Source: Axinella damicornis
Taxonomy: Eukaryota > Porifera > Demospongiae > Axinellida > Axinellidae
Direction of reading: 5' to 3'
DNA length: 64,000 bases
Assembly (NCBI GenBank): GCA_963931865.1
Contig: OZ007507.1
Span: 2,180,913-2,244,912, forward strand
The notes beneath the pieces were generated by a model. It was not told the DNA's origin and searched no databases. It was given only the letters and a program-made list of their open reading frames with translations. The translations under genes were made by a program, and so were the position numbers. Position 1 is the stretch's first letter; each line of letters starts with the position of its first letter. This document shows, piece after piece, positions 41,405-52,564 of the stretch.

Positions 41405-43167
41405 TCATGGATCTGCAGGAAGCTCTTCTGATCCGCCTAGTTTTGCAATAATGTGGTTCTGAATCATAAATTCCACTTTTGCATGTACGACTTGTAGACA
41501 GTCTCTGAAGGACATGTTATAGCTCTCTCAGACGGCTCTGCACACGTTAGCTGCAACACTGTGTTCAAACTGCAGGGAAGTTCAAAATACACATCAGGAT
41601 AACAACAGAACACTCACAAGTGACCTCATGTTTACACTTCATAGTACAACTGCAAACAGTGTGACTAGTTTTTGATTGCAGGCCTATAGCTACTGCATGT
41701 GCAAACGACGTCACTTGGTCATACTCAAAGAGGCAGCTTAAGTCAATTCACTCTTTGCCACCAAAAAATCATGCAGAGAATCATGTTGGGTTGTGGATAG
41801 ACCATTTAGCCTGGGGTACAGAGGTTTTTGCAGGCCCATTGGAAGCTCCTGAAGTATGGAGCGGCCATTGGCCACAATGTCAGAAGGCATGTTTTGGTCA
41901 GTTTTTCAAGAATTTATTCATTATTGCTATTTCACTTCCAGTTGGTCCAGTCCGGTCTGGTCCAGGTTTTCACAATGGCCTGCAAGAGGATGATGAACAC
42001 GCACCTAGTCATGAGATGCAACTCACACGGGGTCCATGCTTGGACTCCTTGCTGATGTAGCTTCCTCAGCTGGTCAGCAAGTTCCTGGTCTGCCTCCACA
42101 GAGGGAAGGGGATGGAACTGCTGGGAGACTGACAGTAGAAGCACTTTCAGCTCCTTAACAAAGTTGAACAGCTCACCAGTGATAGGCCTCTGGAGTTAGG
42201 GAAAAATGGTAGCTACCCTGCCTAATATTGAATCTCTGGAGTTAAGGAAAATGGTATACCCTGCCTAATATTGAATCTCTGGAGTTAGGGAAAATGTTAG
42301 CTACCCTACCTAATTTAGAATCTCTGGAGTTAGGGAAAATGGTACCCTGCCTAATTTTGCATCTTTGGAGTTAGGGAAAATGGTACCCTGCCTAATTTTG
42401 AATCTCTGCATGGAGTTAGGGAAAATGGTAGCTACCCTGCCTAATTTTGATCATGAATATTAATCCCTGGAGTTAGGGAAAATGGTACCCTGCCTAATTA
42501 ATCTCTGGAGTTAGGGAAAATGGTACCCTGCCTAATTTTTGAATCTCTGGAGTTAGGGAAAATGGTAGCTACCCTGCCTAATTTTGAATCTCTGGAGTTA
42601 GGGAAAATGGTACCCTGCCTAATTTTGAATATCTCTGGAGTTAGGGAAAATGGTAGCTACCCTGCCTAATTTTGAATCTCTGAAGTCAGTAGAATGGCTA
42701 AGGGCTGCCCTACAACCACAAAGTTGTACCACCATACATCCCCACTAGCCCAAAGTACAGACTCATGCACAAAGCTGCATGATAGGTTTCACAATCATCT
42801 GACTGTGTAGGACCACAGAAATAGCTAGTCTCTCAGCTACATGCAGGTGCATACTGTGATAGCCACATTACACAAGTTGGAGTTTCTTTGCCCTTAAGGC
42901 ATACCCCCAATCCTCAACCAGGACACTCCTGCTGATTCCTGTTCCAACAGGGCATATTCTGCGACCACCAGCTGCAACATCTTGTGGGTGGAGTTTCACA
43001 ATAATTGTAGCCCCAGACTGAGTGGGTGACATCCACTAAAAACCCCAAAATCAAATATCCAAGACACATACTTCCTCCGCTGCACTTTTCTTTTTCCTCT
43101 CCTCTTGAGTTGTCGGAGTGAGGGACTCCATACACACCGCACACAACAGTACGAGGTGGCTCATTAC
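41405..43167 (-). pseudogene. U gene fragment of unit 4, broken
   Basis: Exons 43072-43167 (12 bases shorter, in frame), 42027-42189 (2 bases deleted in LRKLYIS, so frameshifted) and 41405-41569 (6-base insertion, stop retained). The intron before the middle exon is inflated by a minisatellite at 42190-42680. V exons are absent. Confidence 0.75.
42190..42690. repeat. Minisatellite built from a 3' splice-site region
   Basis: About 11 units of CTGGAGTTAGGGAAAATGGTA plus CCCTGCCTAATTTTGAATCT (40-48 bases). In the other units this segment occurs once, just upstream (minus sense) of the exon beginning AGGCCTGTCACTGG. Each unit therefore repeats TTTTCCCTAACTCCAG, a pyrimidine tract with AG acceptor. 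Confidence 0.93.
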
Positions 43168-43700
43168 CTGTGCAACAGAATATCAGTGAAACCCCTAACA
43201 ACCATTTACTGCCCTCGTACATAGCTAGTCCTGTTCTCCCAAGATTTGACAAAAGAAGGGTGAGATCCAGATACATCAGAAATTCTTTTTATACATGCTT
43301 TAGCAGAAGAAAGACCTCCAGAATATAGGGCCATGAAAGAAGGTACCAGGCAACTTATCACATGCCTGCACATAGCTGTCAGGATTGATGGTTGATGGAT
43401 TGCTGGTCTGAGCTTTAAAATTTCAATTTCTTTACTCTGGCATGACAAGATGTACTCTACTACAAGTGTAGCCAAGAAGTCTTATTCTACACAACCATGC
43501 AGAAAAACCAACGGTCTGTCACCATGGAGATCTAATTGACAGTACTCCCTATGGTACATGTAGTGCATCTGGTAGGGCGAACTCAGAATGATGTCTCACT
43601 CCCTCACTCCCACTCTGGATACTTCAGCAGACTCTAGATCTGATTGCATTGTCCAGCTTGCACTCACAGCTAGCTTCATTCCCAAGCTGCTGGTGGATGG

Positions 43701-44520
43701 CTTGCTTGTCACTACTAGAGGCAAAAAAATTTCTCTGAAAAATTAAAAAGGATTTAGTGATGGCCAGTCAAATTCGGAATTATTCCACCTCTCGAAAAGC
43801 TAAGAAACAAGGAGAAATGCCGGTGTGTTTGTGTGTGTGTGTGCATGGGTGCACATGGAGTGGGAGGTATACGTATGGGAGGAGATCCTCATCAACTGTA
43901 CTTACAAGTTCTCCACACAGTTACTTTGCTAGAATTGCTCCCTGGCCTTTTGAGGCATATAGCTATACTATCCGGGCTCCAGCGGGAGGGTCCAGTTTCA
44001 ATATAAGTGCTACAAACCTCTTTCAGTATTCAGTAAAAGCTCAACTGACCTAATGCAGTATACTGGCATATGCTTGCATGGAGCTGGTAGCTACGTTTGG
44101 TTGATTTGCTACACTGCATGCAACCATCATTCAAAAACCCATGCATACTGTTATAGTACATAGCATTCCTGCCTGGCAAACATTCCTGCCTGGCAAACAA
44201 AATTCCATCAGTATATAGAATGCTTTTGACCCCAGTACGTTGCTTCTCACACTCACCATTGCAGTTGAGACAATTAGGTAGACAGCACTGAACACAGCAG
44301 AATGAATTTAGCAAGACCAAGTTCAAGTTGTGAAATTCAGGTGGCATGCATTGCAGCGTGGCGTGAAAAAATGGAGCGAAAAAATGGAGCGAAATCACTG
44401 AGTGGAGCATGGCGTGAAAAAATGGAGTGAAATCACTGAGTGGAGAATCCGGCCGGCACCCCTGCCAATCACGGCTACCAATGCTGCCAATAATCCGGGC
44501 TGCCAATGATCATCTGGCGA
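43701..44520. other. Spacer between units 4 and 5, no gene recognised
   Basis: A minus-strand frame (44030-44506) includes a cysteine-rich stretch CCVQCCLPNCLNCNG followed by a GTGAGT donor near 44266; it might be an isolated exon but has no recognised family. GAATGGAGCGAAAAA-like short repeats occur near 44370-44440. Confidence 0.35.
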
Positions 44521-44522
44521 AT

Positions 44523-44925
44523 TATAGGGGATGCTAAACACCACCAAAACCATCAAAACCACTAAAACCGGCATCAAAACCACCAAAACCACCTAAACCA
44601 CCAAGACCACCAAAACCATCAAAACCACCAAAACCACCAGTTGAAAAAACCATCAAAACCATCAAAACCACTAAAACCGGCATCAAAACCACCAAAACCA
44701 CCTAAACCACCAAGACCACCAAAACCATCAAAACCACCAAAACCACCAGTTGAAACCATCAAAACCATCAAAACCATCAAAACCACCAAACCATCAAAAC
44801 CACCAGAAACTTCAGTTGAAACCATCAAAACCACCAAAACCTTCAAAACCATCAAAACCACCAAACCACGTACCAGAACCTTCAGTCAAAACGTTCAAAA
44901 CCATCAGTCGAACCCCTCCAAAACG
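44523..44925. repeat. AACCACCAAAACCATCAA tandem array
   Basis: Long array of AACCA(C/T)CAAA units in 9- and 12-base multiples, including a higher-order duplication of about 115 bases (44545-44640 and 44665-44755). Being a multiple of three, it leaves open Lys-Pro-Ser/Pro frames on plus and Gly/Phe/Val frames on minus. No start or splice context supports a gene. Confidence 0.93.
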
Positions 44926-45267
44926 TAACTCCTAAACCTTGCCAAATCAAACTAGTTCTCTCAGTACAACCTTCAAAATCTTTAACTCAATTCCAAGCAA
45001 TTTTGTTCCAGTTAGCTACCTCAAAACCAGAAAAACCACAAAAACCGGTTTTGACCAATTCTGAAAAAAAACAACTTCCCCCTATATTTCACCATATCTA
45101 CCAATGATGTTGCTGCTGCCACGCTGCCAATGGTGTTCCTGCCAATCTGCTGCTACTATAACTGCTGCCATTAATATTGTTGCTTCCAATGCTGCCAGTG
45201 CTGCTCAACTATAGCTACTATAGGTACCAAATTTGGCTATGGGACTCTGACTGTACCCTCCTTCTTC
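44926..45267. other. Spacer left of unit 5
   Basis: AT-rich, with CTGCCAATG-type short repeats (45105-45215). No gene seen. Confidence 0.4.
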
Positions 45268-45511
45268 AGTTTCACTTCTTTTGGGTAGGCCTATGTACAG
45301 CTAGCTACATGCACAAGCCGTACAGCTAGCTACATGCACAAGCCGTAGTGTATATACAGCTAGCTACATGCACAAGCTGTAGTGTAGTCATCAATGTCTG
45401 TGCATCATTGTCTGGAATCACACCAGCTGCTATAATTATGTATCTGAGATGTCAAGACGGCTGTTCAGTGCATGGCCTCACTGAAAACTGGCCAAATTTA
45501 ATGCCTAATGC

Positions 45512-48501
45512 CTATGTGACTCTTTTGCCTATTGACACATATCTCCCTCCTTTTCTTCTCACTGAAGAAGACACTGGGCATGCATTACCCGAGTGAGGAG
45601 TTGAGAATGAAAGTGGAGTGTGAACTGTGGACAGGACATGCTTGGCTCTTGTGCTCTGTTGGACAGGTAAGGGGAAGGGAAGAGGGAGGGTGCTTTGATG
45701 CAGTAAATTTGCAATGATAATAATTATACTGATTCCCCTCCGGCCCCCAAGAATGCCACTGTTTGCAACACCCTGGGTGCTTCTGACATAAAACATTCCT
45801 TCACCATGCAACCAAAACTCAGCCAGTAACAATCAGAAAGAAAAGGGTTGTCCTTCACTACCACACCGTGCACCGATTTCCCGATTTCCTGATTCCGGTA
45901 TGGGCTACAGTCATCATTTCATTGATTGTGGCCCAGATTCCATTTGCATACACGTGTGTTCCTTCAATGTACTTTTGGACATAATATAAGAGGGTGTTCA
46001 GTAAGATTGCATTCAAAATCACAAAGTACCTAGTATTTTCCACCGTTCCATTATCGATTGCTCAATATCATCACCCTGGAACGCTTATAATATTATTCCA
46101 CTGCTAGTATACGTACCATCGGCTGTCCATCTAGCCTCATTCCCAGGCCTGCCCATGTCATTTGCAGTACGGAAAAGCGGGGAGCTTAAACGTTCTGCAA
46201 GCGATGGAAAGCTGCATAAAACGAGCACTATATGGATGTGTTCTGTAAAGACACTGTGACCTGGTGGTTCTCTTTGAGAGGGTCAACTCAGATAAGTAGC
46301 AACAATCCAGTTACCACCAATAGTAAAGTCACTACTGTAACTGTAACATGAGATCATTGTCACTGTTTTATGTACATAATAGTATGTCATCATGCAGTGA
46401 TTCACAAATCAAGAATCGTTCTTCGGATTTCTCCATAGGGTTCGAGCTTAACTGGACTTTGTGCTTCAGGTTGTGTGTGTGGTGCTGTTGACGGGAGAAA
46501 GGGTACAACTGCTTACAGGTATACATGTCCCACACAAATTGGGGAATTTGAATGCAATTTTAGAATCCCAAATACGTGTACCTATTTCAAGAATTAATCT
46601 TGAGACATGCAAGCTAGAGATTACACAGACTGGTTGGGGGTTGAGGGTGATGCTGGAATTTAAAGAGGGTGCTGATAGAAAACCTTGTGTTCTAAATACA
46701 CACCTCTCCACACAGAACTATGACTCTAGTGTCTGTTGCCATCATCAGAAACCAGTAATATGGATGAAGTACATGCAAGAGGCTGTACTGGTGAAAAGGA
46801 TATTCAACAGTATTTTCACCATCCGGTATTGAACAGGTTAAGGTAGGAAACACGGCATCGGCGAAATCGCGCAATTTTGCTCATGAATAATTAATGAGAT
46901 GACGTCACTCGCATACAGTTATTTAGAGTTATTCATCTGTTTACGTTTTCCCATGGCGGCAACCGGAATAAACAAGGGGGGCTTCTCTCTTTGATGCGGC
47001 TAGCGGCCCTTTCGAGTTTCAAATTGGTACTCTGATGTGGCCGTGCGGTACTTTGAAGATTTGTTTTTAAGTAAGAAGCTATTCTAGCTGATTGAATGTG
47101 GCGATGGGCTATCTGTGTGTGAATAGCTAGGTGGAGTGAGCAGGAATGTTTGTGGGTCTGCTGAAGTGGCCGAAGAACAGCCTGGAAAGTGAACAGCCTC
47201 CGACAGCTCCCTGGCCAAGGTACTCTAGAGAGTTGACCTTTCGGCATTACAGGCCCCGCCCATTTTCGTGTTAGGGCGAATTTGGCTGGTTTGGTAGCTG
47301 GACTGGGCTGGTGAGAGGGAGTAGATGTGTGGCCAAAACTCGGTAACCGGAGAGGTGAACGTGGAAAAGCATCCCTATTTTTGCAGGGGGTAGGTTGACC
47401 TTTTGGAAACTGGCCTTGGTTTGAGTCGGTTTTAGTTGGTGTGCGTGGAATTTTTTTTGAAAGCCTAGGGTAGCCAAACCTCTGTTTTTGAGGGTGGCAG
47501 TGAGTTTTGGGCTGTAGCCTGCAAGTGAGGAGAGCAGGTGGTAAATCCATCCGTAGTTTTGGGGCCTGTTTTGTGTGTGTATTGATGATGGGGTCAGAGT
47601 GTGGGTGGGGCCTTGGAGAGGGTCCAAATTTTCAGTTTCGTAGAGGGCCTTAAAATTGAGTTTTAGGGCATTTTCAAGCAGAGGGAGCAGTTTGATGCAA
47701 AGTATTGCTGAAACTTGTGTACGCTTTGATGCTGCCCATTTATCCATCAACTTGGTTTCGGAGATCGCGGTACCCATGTTTACTACCTTAACAACATGGT
47801 TAAGAATCCTACCTGCCTCTTTTTCATGACCATCACACTCAACTGAGTCTGGGGTAGCACAGCTGTGTTGTAGATCCTCACCCTCAGCAGATGTTGACTC
47901 AGTAGGTACCGGGTTGTTGGACAATGGAAGCCCATTGCAATTGCTGGGTGTCATGTAATCTGCAAAGGACACATAGACTCTAGACTATACAAGTAGAAGT
48001 GAGAATAGGAGTGTACTAGTGTAAATCATCTCGAAAGCGACGTTCACATTATTTCAAAAACTTGGAATCAATCTCTCTTCAACTTGTGATCATGAGAGTG
48101 TGGCATCAGGCATACCATGATCATCTTCTAATGTCAGCTGTGTCAGGGCTGTGTATATCCCAGGATCCCCGTCAACACTGCTGCTATGTGTTGTACCTGT
48201 GGACGGCAATAGTACAATGTTCACCACCTTCCCTATCCTCCTCTGAACAGTCGTTACAACTTTTTCCATGGGTGCAAGAAAAAGAACTCATACACTGCTG
48301 AGTGTAGTGAGTAGGGATAATGCAGGAATTGATTGGGCCTGGGCTGAAGTGAAGCAGATCGAGGCCCATTTTTCAGGGGCCCAAAAGTTTCAGTATTGAT
48401 GATTCCACTGTAGATCTCACCCTTGACAGATGTTGACTCAGTTGCAACATGATTGTTGGACGATGAAATCTTTGGAAGTCCATTTCTAGGTGTTGTGTAA
48501 T
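45512..48501 (-). CDS. R exons of unit 5 (intact 3' part of the K-R gene)
   Basis: Phase-1 exons 48421-48501 (YTTPRNGLP), 48116-48196 (SVDGDPGIYTALTQL) and 47882-47959 (78 bases; YMTPSNCNGLPL, with a second donor farther left), then 46406-46484 (79 bases; EPYGEIRRTIL) and the terminal exon 45512-45655 (48 codons, ending GRYVSIGKRVT-stop). A short exon around 46585-46735 (TRVIV, then ITLNPQPVCVI) is possible. An intron carries the TTAA-flanked insertion. Tyrosine contexts: YTTP, IYTAL, YMTP, PYGEI and RYVSI. This is the best candidate for a working copy. Confidence 0.6.
46842..47787. mobile_element. TTAA-flanked element, piggyBac-like, non-autonomous
   Basis: Ends GGTAGGAAACACGG and complement CCATGTTTACTACC, each next to TTAA (46838-46841, 47788-47791). 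Other R modules read ACAGGTTTACAACATGG here, without the insert, fixing its position. TTAA target use is typical of piggyBac. No DDE transposase is recognised inside; minus frames at 46933-47550 and 47271-47972 are noted separately. Confidence 0.8.
47271..47787 (-). CDS. Unknown open frame in the TTAA-flanked element
   Basis: A continuous minus-strand frame of about 170 codons inside the element. It contains SETKLMDKWAASKRTQ and LPLLENALKLNFKALYETE, helical and plausible, followed by a proline-rich tail; a second long frame overlaps it. The upstream part of the frame (47788-47972) is R exon sequence outside the element. No family recognised. Could be an element-encoded protein or passenger DNA. 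Confidence 0.3.
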
Positions 48502-48631
48502 CTGCAAAGAAATGATTTACTCTTAATCTGCATAACATGTTGTGCAATCAATTTTGAGGGTGACATTCTCACTGTCACTTCTCTAATCTCTTGACTTTGA
48601 TGTTTAACCCTTAGGTTGTGTGTGTCACATA

Positions 48632-49864
48632 CCATATGGCTGGAAAATTAAATTTGGCGGGAATTAAATTCGGCAGATTAGCTCTAAAATGCTGTGAATT
48701 GCATTTGGCAGATTAAAATTTGGCGGATTTTAAAATTTGCAGATTGAGAATGACATCATACTAACTGCACGGCCGCACAGCCATGGAGCGCTAGGTACTT
48801 ACTAGTAGTTACGTGCGAAACCTTGAGTCGGTAGGCTGCGATAGAGTCAGAGTTTGCAGTGGAGAGCTGTGTTCGAGGTACCACGTCTACAAAATTAAAC
48901 CTCTGGGATGCAAGTGTAAAAAAAGGAACTGGCATGTATAGTGGCAAAGAAAAGGACCCGTATGCAGTAGCAGTCATGCGTAGGAGCACCATCGTCAGCC
49001 ATGTACCAAGGAAGATATCAGCTGCTTGCTGGCAATTTCAGGCAGATCAGAGACAGAGGTACTACCGTATAGCGGGAAAATTTGGCGGGGGTTTTAATTT
49101 GGCGATTTGGCGGTGCAGGAAAAAATCGCCAAATTAAATTCCGCCAATATTAAACCCCACCCCAGCCGGCCGGCCACTCGGATCGGGTATGCACGCGCAC
49201 ATACGTACGTACGGTAGCGCTGTAGGCCTAAGTTAGTGTAGCTGTACCAGTATTTCAGAAAAGATTCAGCTCAGTATACTCCCACGACATCGGGGATTCC
49301 TCTCTCTCCGGGAAGGAACTACAAGCTGTTAACGAGAGTGTGAGGGACGTGGCCAACGATTGCGCTCGAGTGCATCACCGCCACAGCGCAATCCAGTCAC
49401 CGCTCTCGGAGCCGGGACGGTGGGGCTCCACACTGTATGGAAAACGTGATGGCGTCTGAAACATCCCTCTACTTCGAAGGTCTCCATGGTTAGCTGGTAA
49501 CTAACTGGTCGCACTCGATCGATACATGTACAGTTCACACTGAGCACTCGAGCGCCTAGCGCCTCACGCTGAGGCTTACGTCATTGCCGTTACGTCATTA
49601 GTGTCGAGGATCGATCGATCGAAATCGCCAAATTTAAATTCGCCAAATTAAAAAATACAGCGTTTTGGCTGAAATCGCCAAATTTAATGCCCGCCAAATT
49701 TTCCCGCTATACGGTATAGTATTATGAGTGTGTACGTGAGAGCGTTGCTACGAGACACCACCTACATGCATAGATTGCAATGACATCATGACAAAATATT
49801 GGTTAATTTGGCAGTACGTTCATAAACCGCCAAACTGCCAAATTTAAATTTTCTGGCCATACGG
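48632..49864. mobile_element. TA/CCGTATGGCCGG element, unit 5 copy
   Basis: Left end has mutated to CCATATGGCTGG; right end CCATACGG before TA. Interrupted by the nested element 49065-49714. Confidence 0.7.
49065..49714. mobile_element. 650-bp TA-flanked element, CCGTATAGCGGG ends
   Basis: Ends CCGTATAGCGGGAAAATTTG and its complement, with TA on both sides (49063-49064, 49715-49716). Units 2 and 3 show GGTACTATAGTATT uninterrupted. Internal strings AAATCGCCAAATTAAA are repeated near both ends. No transposase. Confidence 0.92.
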
Positions 49865-50551
49865 TATCTCACCAAAATTGTAGTGGGCACCGTCAAAGTA
49901 CTTATGACGTTGCACTACTCTCAGTACAAGGTCAATGGATGTCCAACAGCCTTGACAGATCGAGGCTGACATCCTGGAAGATCATGACCAGTATACACTG
50001 CCAGACAGCTGCTGCTGGCACACTCGAAAGTGGTTACTTGGCAACCACACCTCCAATTACTGCATGGTCACATAAAGTGTGCATGTGTGTAACATTGCTT
50101 GCCCACCACCTTAAGGTTACAGGGTACTTGTGTGCGCACCATGCGAAATGTATTGGAAGTGTATCCTGAATTTATCTAGCCAAAAATCTCCAGTACGAAG
50201 AGCGTGAGCAACTCGATTCTGGTGGTGGAGGTGCGCTGTCACAAGGTGCAGGGCATGACAGAAGCTTTTACAGATACACTGTATAGCGATGCAAAAACGA
50301 GCAGTTCAGTTCACCAAGATTATGCTATCAAAAAAGCTTCCGTCATGCCCTTTATATGCTCTTGATGACTGTTTTAACACTGTTGATCAGGTCCAGTTCG
50401 AGTTTCATAATTTTATTTTGGGCTAGATAATTCAGCATGCACTTTCAATGCACTTCACGCGGTGCGCACACGTAACCTTAATGCTCCTACGTATGCTCTC
50501 TCTTCAACTTGTGGACATCACATAACATCACGAGTGTTACATCAGGCATAC

Positions 50552-51206
50552 CATTAGCAGTTTCTCTGGTCAACTCTGCCAGCCCTGTGTATATCCTGTC
50601 AACACTTCTACTACGTCTCATACCTGCATGTGGATGAAAAAATATATATATACAAGTAGCTTCGCTCGCTTCGCTCGCTCAGCTACTTCCCCCTCGTTCG
50701 CCTACCGTGAGTAATCCGGCGCCGGACAGCTCTCTGTACAGAGCTGCTGCTCCCCGATTGCGCCCGGCGCCGCCCCCCGATTGCGTCCGCTTCAGCTGCT
50801 GCTCCCCGTTTGCGTCCGCTTCCAGCTGCTGCTCCTCGATTGCGTCCGCTTCAGCTGCTGATCCCGATCGCGTCCACTTCGGCTGCTGCTCCCCGATCGC
50901 GTCCGCTTCAACTGCTGCTCCCCGATTGCGTCCGCTTCAACTGCTGCTCGCAAAATTGTGTCCGCTTCAACTGCTGCTCCCCGATTGCATGCATCCGCTT
51001 GCAGCCCCAGCTGGATTCCAGCCCAATGTTCTCGAACATTCTTCACGGAGTTCGAGGTTCAGTAAATAAATTGAAGTACGAAGGTCGCGCTATAGTCTAC
51101 TCCCGCCCCACGAACATCCCACTTCCGTCATGTACAGACAGACACACACATGTTAAAATCTTAATGTATTGATATACTGTGAACTATACCTTTCCCTATA
51201 GTACAT

Positions 51207-51244
<38 letters not shown>

Positions 51245-51492
51245 ACTTTATGCCTCCCACAAATGCAAGGATGCACAGAGATTGAAAAATGACTTTGCTG
51301 TAGCTATCTGGATGAACAGTAAACTTCAAACTGACTTTGTAGTAACGAATGATACCTGGATTACGATTGTACACATGTAGTTGAAGATGCTGCGTCGAAC
51401 CACAGTATAAAATATGTATGAACTTGGGGGTCAAACAAGGAGAGGGTGTCTATTCGAAGGCTGAGTATTAGCAGGAGACTACAACAAACACC

Positions 51493-51527
<35 letters not shown>

Positions 51528-52507
51528 AGGCCTAACTGTTATCAAGCTGTTATCAGGAGACAATGATGTCATCATGCTGTTATCAATGGCTCACCTGATT
51601 TGTTGTCCACAATGACATGTCTTGGCTTGAAGTGTACATAATCGTACTGTGCAATATCTGCTACCCTTTGTTGTCTGGATATCGCGATTGATGGCTCAGT
51701 GTGTTGCTTACTTCTAGGTAAAGGTATGGGTTTTTCATGTTTGAATCTTCTCGATGGCTCTGATCTCTTAGAACATGGTGCACGTGGCTGTGATAATGAA
51801 GCTCCAGTAGGAGCAACCTGGAGTGTGGGGGGCCGTGATAGTCTTAAAAGGATATCCTCTGCCGGGTAATCATACTCATGATCAGATGTTGTGCTTGCAC
51901 TATTCCTATAGCCTGAGGAGCCACTTTTTGTGGTTCTGGGGACCAAACTGGTTGCAGGTTTGGACTTGGCCTCCTTTGTACATGTGTTTATAACAGTCAC
52001 TTTTCTGTCTCTCCTCAAATTGCGTTGTGTACTAGATGCAGAGGTGACCAGCTGTCTAACATTGCGTGTAGTACGGGGGAAGGTGCTTGATAAACGCTTC
52101 AGTTTATGGCCATCCACAGCACTGGACTTCTTGCCTGGAGATCGCGATGGGCTGTTTTGAAATGGTGCTCTAGCAGCACGCTGCGTAGTTTTAGCGTTAC
52201 CGGTTTGTGTCACTTGTGTCACTGGTGCATCCCGGGAGGACAGCGGCGACCGCTGTGCGAATTTCACTGCAGCATAGGTTACAGTATGTGTATCCTTTAC
52301 CAGCTTTGGAGAACCATTTCCTTGTGCATCTTGCAGTGTAGCATGGTACCCCGACAGGTCTACTTCAACGTATCCACCGAGAATAGGAGAACGCTTCGCA
52401 TTTGCTAGCGCCTCCACTGTCGGTCGTGGAGGAACGACAGGCTTAACCTTTTCGTCAGCACGACTCCTCAGGCTGGAGAGGACTTCAGCGCTCTTGAATT
52501 TCTTCAT
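50552..52507 (-). CDS. K gene of unit 5: tyrosine-motif, proline-rich protein (5' exons)
   Basis: Exon 1 is 51595-52507, starting MKKFKSAEVLSSL, donor GTGAGC in phase 1. Exon 2 is 50552-50623 (72 bases; SVDRIYTGLAELTRETAN). Motifs: PVVPPRP (PxxPxR), GYVEVDLSGYHATL, ITIM-like VTYAAV, EYDYPAEDILLRL, KPIPLPRSK and AQYDYVHFKP. The longest exon 1 of the five, about 304 codons. With intact R exons 45512-48501 this unit could encode a product of about 500 residues, with membrane segments absent. Role as an SH2/SH3 docking scaffold is inferred from motifs only. Confidence 0.7.
50640..51172. mobile_element. Element with GCTGCTGCTCCCCGATTGCG repeats in K5 intron 1
   Basis: Absent from the same intron of other units, which run GGATGAAAATAATAATACAC directly into GTGAACTATACC. 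Contains about eight diverged copies of a 30-33-base repeat (CAGCTGCTGCTCCCCGATTG) and GCTTCGCTCGCTTCGCTCGC near the left end. It is the inverted relative of 35008-35515. Borders approximate. Confidence 0.7.
51209..51243. repeat. C homopolymer in K5 intron 1
   Basis: About 35 C; a second run of about 28 lies at 51499-51527. Confidence 0.9.
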
Positions 52508-52564
52508 TGGCACAAATTAGATCGCAGAACATGAGAACGCGCTGCATGTTACAAAACACGGATA

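Larger units (their letters stand above)
37871..43700. repeat. Tandem unit 4 (modules S-K-U, all degraded)
   Basis: Starts in S right after the gap. K4 is frameshifted and U3 is frameshifted. Two extra fold-back/G-run insertions lie between K and U (39.89-41.21 kb). Homology to V is lost near 43.7 kb. Confidence 0.8.

Noticed and set aside
50707..51172. 120-codon Ser/Ala/Cys-rich frames
   Set aside because: They follow a 30-33-base tandem repeat in a mobile element and switch frame with repeat register.
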